Positions 17,501-27,173 of a DNA stretch of 64,000 nt are shown here, in pieces. Source of the stretch: Bartonella sp. AR 15-3 (GTDB lineage Bacteria > Pseudomonadota > Alphaproteobacteria > Rhizobiales > Rhizobiaceae); the NCBI RefSeq assembly GCF_002022445.1, contig NZ_MUYE01000001.1:558001-622000 (forward strand), written 5' to 3'. Position 1 is the stretch's first letter; every line of letters begins with the position of its first letter. The position numbers and the translations under genes were made by a program. Below the pieces are notes generated by a model. That model had not been told where the DNA came from. It saw only the letters and a program-made list of their open reading frames with translations, and did not search any database.

Positions 17501-19130
17501 ATACATTAGTAATATCAGTAGTTATTTCTTTAAGATTTACGTTGATTTGAGAGGCATGAGCTTCCAGAAAGTTACTGAGCTTTTCAGCATTATTTTCTAA
17601 TTCTTTACTGCGTGCAACGAAGGATTCGATAATGGTATCGCTGTGTTTTTTTAGAGATAAGTCAACACTTCCCAAACGCTTTCCAAACGCTTCAATTGCT
17701 TCTGAGGTGATATTATCAAATTTAGAAGAGAGTTTATATGCTTGTTGATCAAGCTGCATAATTTTTTCATCAAAATCTTGTAATGATTGATTATTACGGC
17801 CAATAATTGCTGCATCTAATGTTTTAAATTTCTCATCAACTTTGGATAAAGTTTGATCAGTTGCAGTTTGTATATGTGTTGAAAGTTGAGCAATGTGCAT
17901 TTCAGCTTTAGCAGCTGTTTCATTGAAAGTTTTTTCTAATTGTTTTTCATTATTATCAAAACGCTCTGCAAAAGTATCAAAGGTCTTCCCTAATACATGA
18001 AAAAATTCTGTATTTTTCTGCTGAACTTGTAATGTTGTTTCATTAAATTTTTCAAAGAGCTGGTTTGTTACATCGTCACCTGCGTAAGAGAGCTTTTTAA
18101 CAAGGTCTTCCCCTTGTTTTTGTAATGTTTGAGTAAGAGTTTGCGCAAGTTTTTCGACATTGGTGGCAATTTTGGAAGTAGCTAAATCAAATTCGTCGCT
18201 CAGTTGCTCTTGTGTTCCTTTGATTACTGTTTGTACGCGATCAGCATGGTTTAAGATTGCTGTACGTTCATTATTTAATTCTTTAATTAAGGTATAAATA
18301 CGTGATTCATTTTCAGAATAGGCCCGTTCAAGATTATGAACTTCGCTTTGAATGATAGCTTCGAGTTCAATAGCACGATTGAGGGTGCGTTCGATTCCTT
18401 CATTCATTGCAGCCACTTCTTTACGAATGGTTTGACCTATAGCAATTGCTTTCTTTTCAGAGATATTCTGTGGTTCGCTAAGGCGTTGTGCAGCATTGGT
18501 CATAAGAATGGCAATATTACGCAATTCATTTGAACGTTTTATTAGTTGTGCTCCTCCCCAAGACATAAGGATAGGAATTGTAGTTCCTGCTGCTACAGCT
18601 AATCCAAGGGGAGATGTAACGAAGGCAATGATATTTGCTAAAGAACTTAATCCAGAAGGAGCTAGTTTATGAGCAATAAAAGCACCTCCTGTTACCCATA
18701 GAGCGCTGAGAGCTGTTGTGCTCCAATAAATTCGAGAAACAGCATTTTGTTTTAGTGATTTGAAATTGAAAGGTACCGTTATATCATCATTCGCAGGGAG
18801 AGGGTGTGTGGGTAATAGTGTATCACGTACAGTTCCACCTGAAAGTTCATGAATCGGTTTTTGCCCAAAAAGTAATTCAGCGACTGATTCATCAACAACA
18901 GCATTATCATGAATATTAGATGAGGTGAGACCTGAAGTTTCATTTTCAGAAAGGATTTCTTCTTCTGAAGTTGCAATTTTTTGAAGCAAATCATCTACAT
19001 TAATTAGATTTTCAGAGTTACTTGATATTATTTCTTCAATCTCTGTGTTATCAAAATCAAAGTTCATTGCTTTTTCAAGAGCTTCTTCGACTTCGATTTC
19101 AAATGTTTGCAATTTGGTTCTGCGTGCCAT
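14541..19130 (-). CDS. Giant membrane-anchored coiled-coil protein, growth pole ring (GPR/RgsE)-like
   Basis: The 1529-residue product has an acidic N-terminus (1-120), two hydrophobic segments (about 135-154 and 164-189) and then about 1150 residues of heptad and apolipoprotein-like amphipathic helix, with repeated patterns such as ALEEsA, NEHSQTIQ and ANETEKSEASL. A Pro-rich linker (PQPVVQPGQNKTKQNK) leads to a compact conserved C-terminal domain ending in YLTSDTGKVYTMLAHASGRI. This layout matches the large apolipoprotein-domain proteins of rhizobia and Agrobacterium (GPR, RgsE) that form a ring at the growing pole and are needed for polar elongation. Rhizobial members are usually longer. 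The assignment is by architecture and the C-terminal domain as I remember it, not by search. The gene is flanked by its own terminator and a 740-base upstream region. Confidence 0.72.
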   Translation of the reverse strand: MARRTKLQTFEIEVEEALEKAMNFDFDNTEIEEIISSNSENLINVDDLLQKIATSEEEILSENETSGLTSSNIHDNAVVDESVAELLFGQKPIHELSGGTVRDTLLPTHPLPANDDITVPFNFKSLKQNAVSRIYWSTTALSALWVTGGAFIAHKLAPSGLSSLANIIAFVTSPLGLAVAAGTTIPILMSWGGAQLIKRSNELRNIAILMTNAAQRLSEPQNISEKKAIAIGQTIRKEVAAMNEGIERTLNRAIELEAIIQSEVHNLERAYSENESRIYTLIKELNNERTAILNHADRVQTVIKGTQEQLSDEFDLATSKIATNVEKLAQTLTQTLQKQGEDLVKKLSYAGDDVTNQLFEKFNETTLQVQQKNTEFFHVLGKTFDTFAERFDNNEKQLEKTFNETAAKAEMHIAQLSTHIQTATDQTLSKVDEKFKTLDAAIIGRNNQSLQDFDEKIMQLDQQAYKLSSKFDNITSEAIEAFGKRLGSVDLSLKKHSDTIIESFVARSKELENNAEKLSNFLEAHASQINVNLKEITTDITNVFTNGHDQISSAVNASKKVLQEEIKNVDNAIIDIIHERSQDFKTQIANQRDVMAIMLDSEKNKIADTLKDQIDVLTKNVSDVEKMLSQNIQIVDQHAKEHATNIVQCTEKLQESITQSCETTKNAVEEQIKNIDIRADALRDSLAINSFSLNEILADQARALEQRMETIHNLIAKSDIHVDMALKQQANLVENAIINNNKVVTETVQNHIKNLEGHTDLLKNTLSQSNDLLLDTLQTHIGLFDENLENRARQVFERAATLEETLSEKLEKVCETIDIKTSTFEERSDSLKRSMVLNNEHSQTIQKALEESADNIRISLESSVGAITGSVQEKFINISEKLASIMANETEKSEASLVAAGNQFISSFADVAIKATNIISESSNRITSNVEQTVHETSEKIVSTLTEQTTHTANAFATVTNNAQALINETIHASAEAVNQLLNERSNVLHQSMLAFENNLNHQLANVNNLLEEAKDQTSEKISGHMAQLTELTGYLNQATYNTTESIGNLTQQICEQLSLSTQEAEQRIYAQNESLVNTLAQKNSETIQTMATVQEDLINNVSAVLEQLNQSIYNIHENSNILISTVQSLDGQLNETANNFFHNTNQVAEYLSTSNQELNSNVETLQGLSQNTFEQISHITNNFGEHAKTLSEAIRVLEQSENTLNITLQEKQNALSVLSNALVSKSDEVNQLIKHYENVLSLTFERTDENTRNSTHLMQRTLHELINEASTRFSEAAENIRFSANEIRSEFSKINNDIDESIQKLPEKAKETTQTIRHALSEQITALKDLTNIMQNTEKDQSAATIPALLTSNSVTPEINKKIIPPQPVVQPGQNKTKQNKWVSDLLKRVSHEEILYSEKNNNFSSSPEQKKPDSMNESLNSLVNSIVQTINHNAAVELWNRYKRGQKNIVLEQLYTPNGKIIFETIRKKYLNNIDFRDSVSQYISDFEKLLRDISRNSGDIRLARQYLTSDTGKVYTMLAHASGRIQ

Positions 19131-19873
19131 ACTCGCCTCATACTCTTACAGATGGAAAAGGAATACGCCCTTATCCAGATAATTCTATATACTAACCGTT
19201 AATTGTTTAGAAAGGAATACGTTTAAAGAAAAATTTAAAAACTTATCAAGATAAAGTTAACGCGACTTTTTTTTGTGCTCAAAAATAATAAAAAATATAT
19301 TAAAAACAATATCATAATAAAATTATAACTATCACGGAATTATCTATAGATAACTCGAATTGATAGAAAACATTACGAATGTAGTGCATTTTATGGGGTC
19401 GATTTAATCGAAATTGTATTTAAATATGGTGAGGAAATTTCTAAGTCATATTAGTTTGCTTTTTTGTATAAGAAGACGTGATGTTAAAAATTACGTTTAA
19501 AATGCGTTTGAATACAAGTTTATTTTATAAAATTACTATTACTGTATTTCTGAATTAGATAGATTAATCATTTATTACTTATAAAATAAATATAGTTTTT
19601 ATTCTTTAATTAAAAAACATCATATTTTACCGAAAAATAAAAAGTGAGCCTTGAAATAATATTGATTAATGTACAGTAAGTACTAAGAGGTTACCATACT
19701 TTCTTTGTATTGGACTTTACTAATTGTTGTGCTCATAAGTCATATTAATATAAAATAATATCTTATAAAATTTTTAGTACGAATACATTGACAAGTTAGT
19801 ACTTTCAGTCGATATATATTAGAAAATATTGTGATAAATATTTATGCATTTCACAACAAAAGGTGTAAAAATA
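19131..19873. other. AT-rich divergent intergenic region between the coiled-coil gene and hfq
   Basis: About 740 bases, very AT-rich, holding the promoters of both divergent genes. Apart from a good hfq promoter candidate near the right end I see no gene, RNA structure or repeat. Confidence 0.5.
19788..19816 (+). promoter_or_regulatory. Candidate sigma-70-type promoter of hfq
   Basis: TTGACA (19788-19793) is followed after 17 bases by GATATA (19811-19816). The hfq start codon is 57 bases further on. Consensus agreement is good, but the surroundings are so AT-rich that chance -10 matches are common. Confidence 0.45.
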
Positions 19874-20113
19874 ATGGCAGAACAATCACAACACCTGCAG
19901 GATATTTTTTTAAATACAGTTTGTAAGCAAAAAATTTCTCTTACAATTTTTCTTGTGAATGGTGTTAAACTGACAGGTATTGTAGCATCATTTGACAGCT
20001 TTTGTATTCTTCTACGCCGTGACGGGCATGAGCAGCTAGTCTATAAACATGCTATTTCTACAATTATGCCAGGGCAATCTGTACAGCTTTTCGAAAACGA
20101 AGATAATAAATAA
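19874..20113 (+). CDS. hfq: RNA chaperone Hfq
   Basis: The 79-residue Sm-like protein pairs small RNAs with mRNAs. Sm1 is in [26 protein letters not shown] and Sm2 in [12 protein letters not shown] (the family has YKHAISTI/V). I start at ATG 19874 (MAEQSQ), which gives the normal N-terminus; an in-frame ATG ten codons upstream has no better ribosome site. The C-terminal tail is short, as in other alphaproteobacteria. hflX follows after 40 bases, the usual pairing. Confidence 0.96.
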   Translation: MAEQSQHLQDIFLNTVCKQKISLTIFLVNGVKLTGIVASFDSFCILLRRDGHEQLVYKHAISTIMPGQSVQLFENEDNK

Positions 20114-20153
20114 ATTGTATATCTTTTATCCTTTTTATAATATTTAAATTATC

Positions 20154-21488
20154 ATGATAGGTAAAAATGAGAAATCTGGAAAGTTTGTTTCACAGATTGA
20201 GAAGCCGATGCGTGTTGCTATTTTTGTACCGATCTATTCTTACGGATACAAGCAGCAAAAGACTTCCACTGAACGCTCAGTAGATTCTCGAGTAAGAGAA
20301 GCCTTAGGATTAGCGCGTGCTATTAAGTTGAATGTTATTCATTATGAAATTATCAATATTGCTAGACCATGTTCTTCAACTTTGTTTAAAATAGGTAAGG
20401 TAAATGAATTTGCACATTATATAAATGAGCATCAAATTATGCTTTCAATTGTTGATCATTTTTTAACGCCAGTGCAGCAGCGTAATTTGGAAAAATTATG
20501 GAATTGTAAGGTTATTGATAGAACAGCTTTGATTCTTGAAATTTTTGGTGATCGGGCGCGAACAAAGGAAGGGGTTCTACAAGTAGAATTGGCGCATTTA
20601 TCTTATCAAAAAAGTAGGCTTGTTCGTAGTTGGACACATTTAGAGAGGCAACGTGGTGGTAGTGGCTTTTTAGGTGGTCCTGGTGAAACTCAAATTGAAG
20701 CAGATAGACGTCTTTTGCAAAATAAAATTATCAGTATTCGTCGCGAATTAGAAACCGTTGTTAAAACACGCGCTCTTCATAGAGCTAAAAGGAAAAAGAT
20801 ACCTCATCCTGTCATTGCTTTGGTGGGATATACAAATGCAGGAAAATCAACACTTTTTAACCGTTTAAGTAATTCTAACGTGTTGGCAAAGAATATGCTG
20901 TTTGCAACTCTTGATCCCACTTTACGTAAAATTGTTTTACCTCACGGGCAAACAGTTCTTTTATCCGATACTGTGGGTTTTATATCTAATTTACCAACAC
21001 ATTTAATTGCAGCGTTTAGAGCAACCCTTGAAGAGGTGATAGAAGCTGATTTAATTCTCCATGTAAGAGATGCATCCGATCCTGATCATCATGCTCACGC
21101 TCAAGATGTTGTTGAAATACTTTCAAGTCTTGGGATTGATATTAATAACATAGATCATATCGTGGAAATTTGGAATAAAATTGATATGTTGGATCAGCAC
21201 GCATTGGGTGTTTTGCAGACAAACTCAAAAAAAATGTTAAATTCTGTACTAATGATGTCAGCCCTTACTGGTAAAGGGGTAGATCAATTGTTAGCCCTTA
21301 TTGAAAAGAAAATTTTTGGAGACATACAGAGTGTTGAGCTGATTTTAAAGCCTAATGAAATGAGGATTATTGATTGGTTCTATAAGAACTCTAGTCAAAT
21401 AGAACAAAAAAGTAATGATGATGGCTCTATTATTGTTAAAGCAGTACTTACTGCTGAAGCAAAAAAACGATTGCACTATATAAAATAA
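20154..21488 (+). CDS. hflX: Ribosome-associated GTPase HflX
   Basis: A 444-residue GTPase that splits or rescues stalled ribosomes under stress. The N-terminal HflX domain includes RVREALGLARAI and the signature GGSGFLGGPGETQIEADRR (residues about 168-186). The G domain follows: P-loop GYTNAGKS at 225-232, switch II DTVGFI, and the guanine-specificity motif WNKID. A C-terminal domain of about 60 residues closes the protein. Co-transcription with hfq is likely given the 40-base gap. Confidence 0.95.
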   Translation: MIGKNEKSGKFVSQIEKPMRVAIFVPIYSYGYKQQKTSTERSVDSRVREALGLARAIKLNVIHYEIINIARPCSSTLFKIGKVNEFAHYINEHQIMLSIVDHFLTPVQQRNLEKLWNCKVIDRTALILEIFGDRARTKEGVLQVELAHLSYQKSRLVRSWTHLERQRGGSGFLGGPGETQIEADRRLLQNKIISIRRELETVVKTRALHRAKRKKIPHPVIALVGYTNAGKSTLFNRLSNSNVLAKNMLFATLDPTLRKIVLPHGQTVLLSDTVGFISNLPTHLIAAFRATLEEVIEADLILHVRDASDPDHHAHAQDVVEILSSLGIDINNIDHIVEIWNKIDMLDQHALGVLQTNSKKMLNSVLMMSALTGKGVDQLLALIEKKIFGDIQSVELILKPNEMRIIDWFYKNSSQIEQKSNDDGSIIVKAVLTAEAKKRLHYIK

Positions 21489-21629
21489 AATATGCAATAA
21501 AGTTATCGTAAATAAAAAAATTATTTTTATGTTTTCTTATCTCTCAATAATATAATCTTTAGTTAAGGGGATAGTTACTACTTTTTCTTAAATAAAAAAG
21601 AGTAATGTATTTTGGGGATTAAAATAAAA

Positions 21630-23357
21630 ATGAATTTTAAGTGCGATAAAAAACTGTTAGCACGCATAATGCCGCGAAAAGCTCTAATTGCTTTGTTAGT
21701 AACAATACACTGTGTATTGTCAATTTTGTTATATTATTTTGTTTATCCAAAAACTTATCAAGCAACATTAACATTTATGTTATCCGATTCTAGTGGGGTA
21801 CCATTATCGACTGATAAAGAAAATAATATTATCGCATTACTGTTTTCGCAACCTCTTCTTCTAAATTATTCAAGTTCTGACAGGGCAATTTCTTATGATT
21901 CATACGTAAAAAGTTTTTATAAAAATATTCAATTATTACGCAAAGGCAATTTTATTGATCTTTCTTTTGAAGCAAAAACTATTGAAGATGCTCGACAAGG
22001 CTTAGAAACTTGGTTTTCTAACTTTTCTGATAAGCTCATGAAGCGAGATAAAAAATATGATAAAAGTACACTTTTTCATATTTTTCAAACATTTCGTTCA
22101 TCTATTGTTTCTACCATTCGTCATGAAGCCAAACAGGCCGAGTTAAATAGCCTTTATGCACAGTTAACGGATACAATTTTGAGACGTATTCGTTTAAAAA
22201 GTTTAAATTCAACTATTAAAATGATGCGTCAACAAGGACACTCTTTATTATCTTTGTCATTTATAGCAGATAATTCTGCTGTTATAGCTCTTGAGGCTAA
22301 ACTTGATCTCTTGAATACACAAAAAGCTCATATGGTCGTTCAATTAGGTTGGGGACATCCTCAAATCAAGGCAATGATTGCAGAAATAGAGGAACTCTCT
22401 ACTCAGTTAGAAAGTAAAATTTCGCAGATTGTTGACCAAACTCGTTTAGATGAGATCATTGCAGAGAGTGTTGAAACACAGTTAAGAGAGAAAATTAGTA
22501 CTTTTGTGGAGGATCAGTCTCAATCCTTAAACCAGGTGTTAAATAAGTTAGAAAATAAAATAAAAGCAGTGATAGATATACAAAGCCAAGAAATAAGTAA
22601 GGATACTCTTTCATTACAGAATATAAAGATTCATGTGATAACTCCAATAGAAGTAACCTCAATTTCTTTTATGGATTTTTATAGCAGAAATATTTTTGTT
22701 ATTATATTTGTAAGCTTAATCGCTTTGGGAGGAGGGCTATTATTGCAAAAATATTCTGGAACAAAAAAAAAGAACTCAGAGAAAGAAAGTCTTAAATGTA
22801 ATACTAGTATCTCCTTATTCAAGACAAAAAGAAGTTCTGAAACTTTGAGTACAATAGAGGAATTATCAGCTTTCCTGAAATCACGTGTTTCGACAGTTGT
22901 TTCAATAATCGGACCAGAAGCTGCACGAATAGCAGCAAAATTATCTCTTCATCTTATCAAAGAATATAAAACAATCTTGTTGGTAGACATTTCTGGGCAA
23001 CAAATAGAAAAAGTGATTGGCCCACGTTCAGGATTGAGCGACGTCTTAACAGGATGTGCACAATTGCATGATGTTATTTATCATGATTATGATACAGGGA
23101 TTGATATTTTACCACGTGGTATCACAAGTGCTGAGCGTGCAAAAAAATTTTCAAATGCTATTCCTATTATATTACAAGAATTTAAAAAAGATTATGATTT
23201 TATTATTTTAGAGATGACTATCGAGCCTCAATATGGACTTGAAGAAATTGTAGAATGGACAGATTATTATGTTTGTGGTGTTCCACTTTATAAACATAAT
23301 TGGATAGCGCAGATGGTATATAAATTCCCCAAAAAGGTTTATCGTGTCAATACATAG
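21630..23357 (+). CDS. Wzz/BY-kinase-like polysaccharide co-polymerase with degenerate nucleotide site
   Basis: The 575-residue product (ATG 21630, GGGG upstream; a TTG six codons earlier is less likely) has two transmembrane helices, about residues 18-40 and 355-375, bracketing a periplasmic coiled-coil region. This is the layout of ExoP/Wzc-type chain-length regulators. The cytoplasmic domain (about 400-575) keeps the fold marks TILLVDIS, GLSDVLTG, IDILPRG and YDFIILEM of BY-kinases. The Walker A position reads SIIGPEAARIAAKLS and has no GKS/T, and the usual C-terminal tyrosine cluster is absent, so kinase activity is unlikely. No glycosyltransferase or other polysaccharide gene is nearby, so its partner system must be elsewhere or lost. 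Confidence 0.72.
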   Translation: MNFKCDKKLLARIMPRKALIALLVTIHCVLSILLYYFVYPKTYQATLTFMLSDSSGVPLSTDKENNIIALLFSQPLLLNYSSSDRAISYDSYVKSFYKNIQLLRKGNFIDLSFEAKTIEDARQGLETWFSNFSDKLMKRDKKYDKSTLFHIFQTFRSSIVSTIRHEAKQAELNSLYAQLTDTILRRIRLKSLNSTIKMMRQQGHSLLSLSFIADNSAVIALEAKLDLLNTQKAHMVVQLGWGHPQIKAMIAEIEELSTQLESKISQIVDQTRLDEIIAESVETQLREKISTFVEDQSQSLNQVLNKLENKIKAVIDIQSQEISKDTLSLQNIKIHVITPIEVTSISFMDFYSRNIFVIIFVSLIALGGGLLLQKYSGTKKKNSEKESLKCNTSISLFKTKRSSETLSTIEELSAFLKSRVSTVVSIIGPEAARIAAKLSLHLIKEYKTILLVDISGQQIEKVIGPRSGLSDVLTGCAQLHDVIYHDYDTGIDILPRGITSAERAKKFSNAIPIILQEFKKDYDFIILEMTIEPQYGLEEIVEWTDYYVCGVPLYKHNWIAQMVYKFPKKVYRVNT

Positions 23358-23505
23358 TTGTAATGTACCAAAGCAGTGGTAAATTATATCTTAGCAGGAC
23401 TTTGGTTTTTATAGTGAATTGATGAATAAATATGTCGTAATAACTAAAGCTTAATGTTTAAATTTTGCAAATTTGTAGTTGTAGATGAACTGGAGATAAT
23501 CGAAA

Positions 23506-24582
23506 ATGACAATAAAAAGGTTGAATGAGATAGCTTTGACGCCACTACAAAAACAAAATAGAAAACAGATACAGATATGGCTTTATGCTGTTTTACTGCT
23601 TTGTTTAGCAATTGTTTTAATAGGCGGAGCTACCCGTTTAACGGGATCCGGATTATCAATAACTGAATGGAAGCCGATTTATGGTGTAATTCCACCGATT
23701 AGTATAGAACAATGGCAAGAAGAGTTCTTGAAGTATCAACAGATAGCGCAGTATAAGATACTCAATCATGATATGACTTTAAATGCATTTAAAGTGATTT
23801 TCTGGTGGGAATGGGGACACCGTTTTCTTGGTCGTTTGGTTGGCCTTGTAGCTTTGTTGGGTTTAATTTGGTTTTGGGCAACTAAGCGTATTGAAAAAAA
23901 TATTTTTCTTCAGCTTGTATCCGTACCGGTTCTTATTGCTGTTCAAGGTGTTATTGGCTGGTGGATGGTAGCTTCTGGTTTGGGGACAAGTAATTTAACA
24001 AGCGTTAGTCAATATCGTTTAGCGCTTCATCTAATAACGGCATGCTTTGTAATTATTTTTGTTACTTATTTATCTCGAGGGCTCACAGAATATTCAGAAC
24101 AACCGGCAGATCGAGCTGTGCAACGTTTCGCAGGTTGGTTTGTTTTTTGCATTTTAGTTGAGATTTATTTTGGTGCTTTAGTTGCAGGCCTTCATGCAGG
24201 CAAGGTTTATAATACATGGCCATTAATGGATGGACAGATTATACCTGACGGATTATTGAATTATAATCCCGTTTGGCTCAGTTTATTTGAAAATCCTTTA
24301 ACAGTGCAATTTATACATCGTGTTTTTGCGTATTTTTTGTTTATTATAGCGATTGTTCATGTTTTGTATGTAAGCAAAAAAAATCCTCGTTCAATGCATG
24401 CTCGTCGTGCATTGTTGTTATTTATTATCATAGTTGTTCAGGCATTTTTGGGTATCATTGCATTGTTAAATGAAGTGCCAATTAGTTGGGGGCTTATTCA
24501 TCAAAGTGTTGCGTTAGCAGTATTATGCTTTTCAGTTGTTCATTGGCGAGCCACAAAGGGGGCATACCTTGCTCTTAAATAA
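23506..24582 (+). CDS. ctaA: Heme A synthase (CtaA/COX15 type 2)
   Basis: The 358-residue integral membrane protein converts heme O to heme A for cytochrome c oxidase. It has eight predicted transmembrane helices. The conserved histidines sit in WWEWGHRFLGR, LALHLITACF, VQFIHRVFAY and WGLIHQSVAL, and the GGATRLTGSGLSITEWKPI block near the first helix is typical of the alphaproteobacterial type. It stands alone, convergent with argC; no other cta genes are adjacent. Confidence 0.95.
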   Translation: MTIKRLNEIALTPLQKQNRKQIQIWLYAVLLLCLAIVLIGGATRLTGSGLSITEWKPIYGVIPPISIEQWQEEFLKYQQIAQYKILNHDMTLNAFKVIFWWEWGHRFLGRLVGLVALLGLIWFWATKRIEKNIFLQLVSVPVLIAVQGVIGWWMVASGLGTSNLTSVSQYRLALHLITACFVIIFVTYLSRGLTEYSEQPADRAVQRFAGWFVFCILVEIYFGALVAGLHAGKVYNTWPLMDGQIIPDGLLNYNPVWLSLFENPLTVQFIHRVFAYFLFIIAIVHVLYVSKKNPRSMHARRALLLFIIIVVQAFLGIIALLNEVPISWGLIHQSVALAVLCFSVVHWRATKGAYLALK

Positions 24583-24600
24583 CAATTTTTAAAAAACATT

Positions 24601-25533
24601 TCAGCCTGAGAGCATTAAATCAAGATTTTGAACAGCCGATGCGGATGCTCCTTTCCCCAAATTATCTAATATAGAACAAAGATTGAAAATACCATCATTG
24701 TCATTGCCAAAAACAAAAAGTTTCATACTATCTTTATGTGCTAAGGATTCTGGATTTAGTTTAGTTAGTGCTTCGGTTTCTTCTTGTGGTGCAATAGATA
24801 TTGTATTTTGTTCATTGTAATGGATATAAAAAATTTCACGAAGATCAGAACAGCTAGCTGATTTTGTAAATAAATTGCGATGTAGGGGGATATTAACAAT
24901 CATTCCTTGAGGAAAACGACCAACGCTTGGCACGAAAACAGGTGTTTGGCTAATTTGTCCATGAGTTTTGATTTCGGGAATATGTTTATGATTAAGATTC
25001 AGACCATAAATAAAATAGTTTTCTTCCAAAGAATCTTTTCTGGATTGATTTTCCATTTGAGCAATTAATTGTCTACCACCACCTGTATAGCCAGATATAG
25101 CATTAATTGATATTGGGTAATTAGAGTCTATTAAGCCTGCTTCACGTAATGGTCGAATCAAACTAATTGCACCGGTTGGATAACATCCAGGATTTGCAAC
25201 ATAGTGTGCTTCTTGGATACGTTTTTTCTGTCCTTTTGTCATTTCAGGAAAGCCATAGACCCAGTCTGTAGCAGTGCGGTGTGCTGTTGAGCTGTCAATA
25301 ATTCTAATTTTTTTATTGTTTTTAAGGAGTTTAATTGTTTCCCGTGCCGCTTCATCTGGAAGACATAAAATAACAATGTCAGCTTGATTAAGATAGTCTT
25401 TTCGAGAATCAAGGTTATGGCGATTTTCGTGAGGGATAGATAGCAATTCTAAATCAGAACGTTTTGCCAATCGTTTTTGTATTTGTAGTCCGGTTGTTCC
25501 ATGTTCACCATCAATAAAAATTTTTGTTGCCAT
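24601..25533 (-). CDS. argC: N-acetyl-gamma-glutamyl-phosphate reductase (short type)
   Basis: The 310-residue product is the NADPH-dependent third enzyme of arginine synthesis, of the shorter type found in alphaproteobacteria. Visible are the Rossmann start KIFIDGEHGTTGLQI, the catalytic Cys117 in YVANPGCYPTGAISL and the His-containing HKHIPEI segment. No other arg gene lies nearby, so the state of the pathway cannot be judged here. The gene is convergent with ctaA and divergent from glyA. Confidence 0.93.
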   Translation of the reverse strand: MATKIFIDGEHGTTGLQIQKRLAKRSDLELLSIPHENRHNLDSRKDYLNQADIVILCLPDEAARETIKLLKNNKKIRIIDSSTAHRTATDWVYGFPEMTKGQKKRIQEAHYVANPGCYPTGAISLIRPLREAGLIDSNYPISINAISGYTGGGRQLIAQMENQSRKDSLEENYFIYGLNLNHKHIPEIKTHGQISQTPVFVPSVGRFPQGMIVNIPLHRNLFTKSASCSDLREIFYIHYNEQNTISIAPQEETEALTKLNPESLAHKDSMKLFVFGNDNDGIFNLCSILDNLGKGASASAVQNLDLMLSG

Positions 25534-25847
25534 CTATTATCCTTGAATTCAATTTTTTCTGTGATCCCACTTTATAATACCCTGTCTAATTAAATGACTG
25601 AATATCTTGAAATATAAATTTATTATTTTTCTTGTTTGAAAAGAGTATAATAGTATTACATATATAAGTTTTAACATGTAATTTTTACGTCATTTATTTT
25701 TTATGAAGATAGAATTTTATTGCTTTTATAAAAAAATATAAGCTGAACTCTTACTGTATTTACAGTTTTTGAACTTAAATTTTTAAAAGATTTTGTCTAT
25801 AAGATTTGCTGTGTTACCTTCCATTACTTTAATTTAGGACACGTTTT
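25534..25847. other. Divergent intergenic region argC / glyA
   Basis: About 314 AT-rich bases that must hold both promoters. No riboswitch-like structure or small gene recognised upstream of glyA. Confidence 0.45.
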
Positions 25848-27161
25848 ATGAGCAAGCAAGCAAATGATCTGCGTAAGTGTTTTTTTAATGATAGTTTACA
25901 AGTTGCTGATTCTATAGTTTTTGATGCAATTAGTGGCGAGCTTGGACGTCAATGCTCTGAGATTGAATTGATAGCCTCAGAAAATATTGTTTCAAGGGCA
26001 GTTCTTGAAGCTCAGGGATCTATTTTAACCAATAAGTATGCAGAAGGTTATCCAGGAAAGCGTTATTATGGTGGTTGTCATTTTGTTGATTTGGTTGAAG
26101 AATTGGCAATTGAGCGAGCAAAAAAGCTTTTTGGCGCAGCTTTTGTAAATGTGCAGCCTAATTCTGGTAGCCAAATGAATCAAGCTGTATTTTTAGCTTT
26201 GCTACAGCCTGGTGATACGTTTATGGGGTTGGATTTGAATTCTGGTGGCCATCTCACCCATGGTTCGCCTGTTAATATGTCAGGCAAATGGTTTAATGTT
26301 GTTTCATATGGTGTGCGTCAAGAAGATCAGCTTCTAGATATGGAAGAAATAGAGCGTTTAGCAAAAGAGCATAACCCAAAGCTTATTTTAGCAGGTGGCA
26401 CAGCCTATTCACGCTTATGGAATTGGAAATTGTTTCGTGAAATTGCAGATGAAATTGGAGCATACTTGATGGTTGATATGGCTCATATTGCAGGTTTAGT
26501 CGCTGGAAATGCTCATCCTTCACCTGTACCATATGCTCATGTAATCACTACAACAACGCATAAATCATTACGTGGTCCCCGTGGTGGTATGATATTGACA
26601 AATGATGAAGCTTTAGCCCAAAAAATTAACATGGCAGTTTTTCCCGGTCTTCAGGGTGGTCCTTTAATGCATGTCATTGCAGCTAAGGCTGTTGCATTGG
26701 GAGAGGCTTTGCAACCTACTTTTAAAGATTATATTGCTAATGTAGTTGTTAATGCTAAAACTTTAGCAGAAAGCTTAAAAAGTAATGGTTTAAATATTGT
26801 TTCTGGTGGTACAGACAATCATTTATTTTTAGTCGATTTACGTTCTAAAAATATAACAGGAAAGGGTGCGGAACAAGCTTTGGGGCGTGCTAATATTATT
26901 TGCAACAAAAATAGTATTCCCTTTGATCCTAAAAAGCCATCAATAACTTCAGGAATTCGTTTGGGTACAACTGCTGCAACAACACGTGGTTTTACAGAAA
27001 GTGAATTCACTCAAATTGGAAATTTTATTACAGAGGTTCTTGATGGTCTTAGTTTGGCAGGAAGCGATGGAGAGAATACTTCAGTCGAAATAGCTGTCAA
27101 AAAGAAGGTGCATGATATGACAAGTGAATTTCCTCTTTATTCTTATTTGATGTCTTGTTGA
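25848..27161 (+). CDS. glyA: Serine hydroxymethyltransferase
   Basis: The 437-residue PLP enzyme interconverts serine and glycine and charges tetrahydrofolate with one-carbon units. Family blocks are complete: [43 protein letters not shown], the PLP lysine Lys239 in [14 protein letters not shown] and the C-terminal [15 protein letters not shown]. It is the first gene of a tight string glyA-nrdR-ribD-ribE-ribH-nusB, an order conserved in rhizobial relatives. Confidence 0.97.
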   Translation: MSKQANDLRKCFFNDSLQVADSIVFDAISGELGRQCSEIELIASENIVSRAVLEAQGSILTNKYAEGYPGKRYYGGCHFVDLVEELAIERAKKLFGAAFVNVQPNSGSQMNQAVFLALLQPGDTFMGLDLNSGGHLTHGSPVNMSGKWFNVVSYGVRQEDQLLDMEEIERLAKEHNPKLILAGGTAYSRLWNWKLFREIADEIGAYLMVDMAHIAGLVAGNAHPSPVPYAHVITTTTHKSLRGPRGGMILTNDEALAQKINMAVFPGLQGGPLMHVIAAKAVALGEALQPTFKDYIANVVVNAKTLAESLKSNGLNIVSGGTDNHLFLVDLRSKNITGKGAEQALGRANIICNKNSIPFDPKKPSITSGIRLGTTAATTRGFTESEFTQIGNFITEVLDGLSLAGSDGENTSVEIAVKKKVHDMTSEFPLYSYLMSC

Positions 27162-27173
27162 GGTGTAGAAAAT

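Noticed and set aside
18779-18994. 71-codon frame on the minus strand inside the giant coiled-coil gene
   Set aside because: A different frame of the same strand within continuous coiled-coil coding; no independent support.
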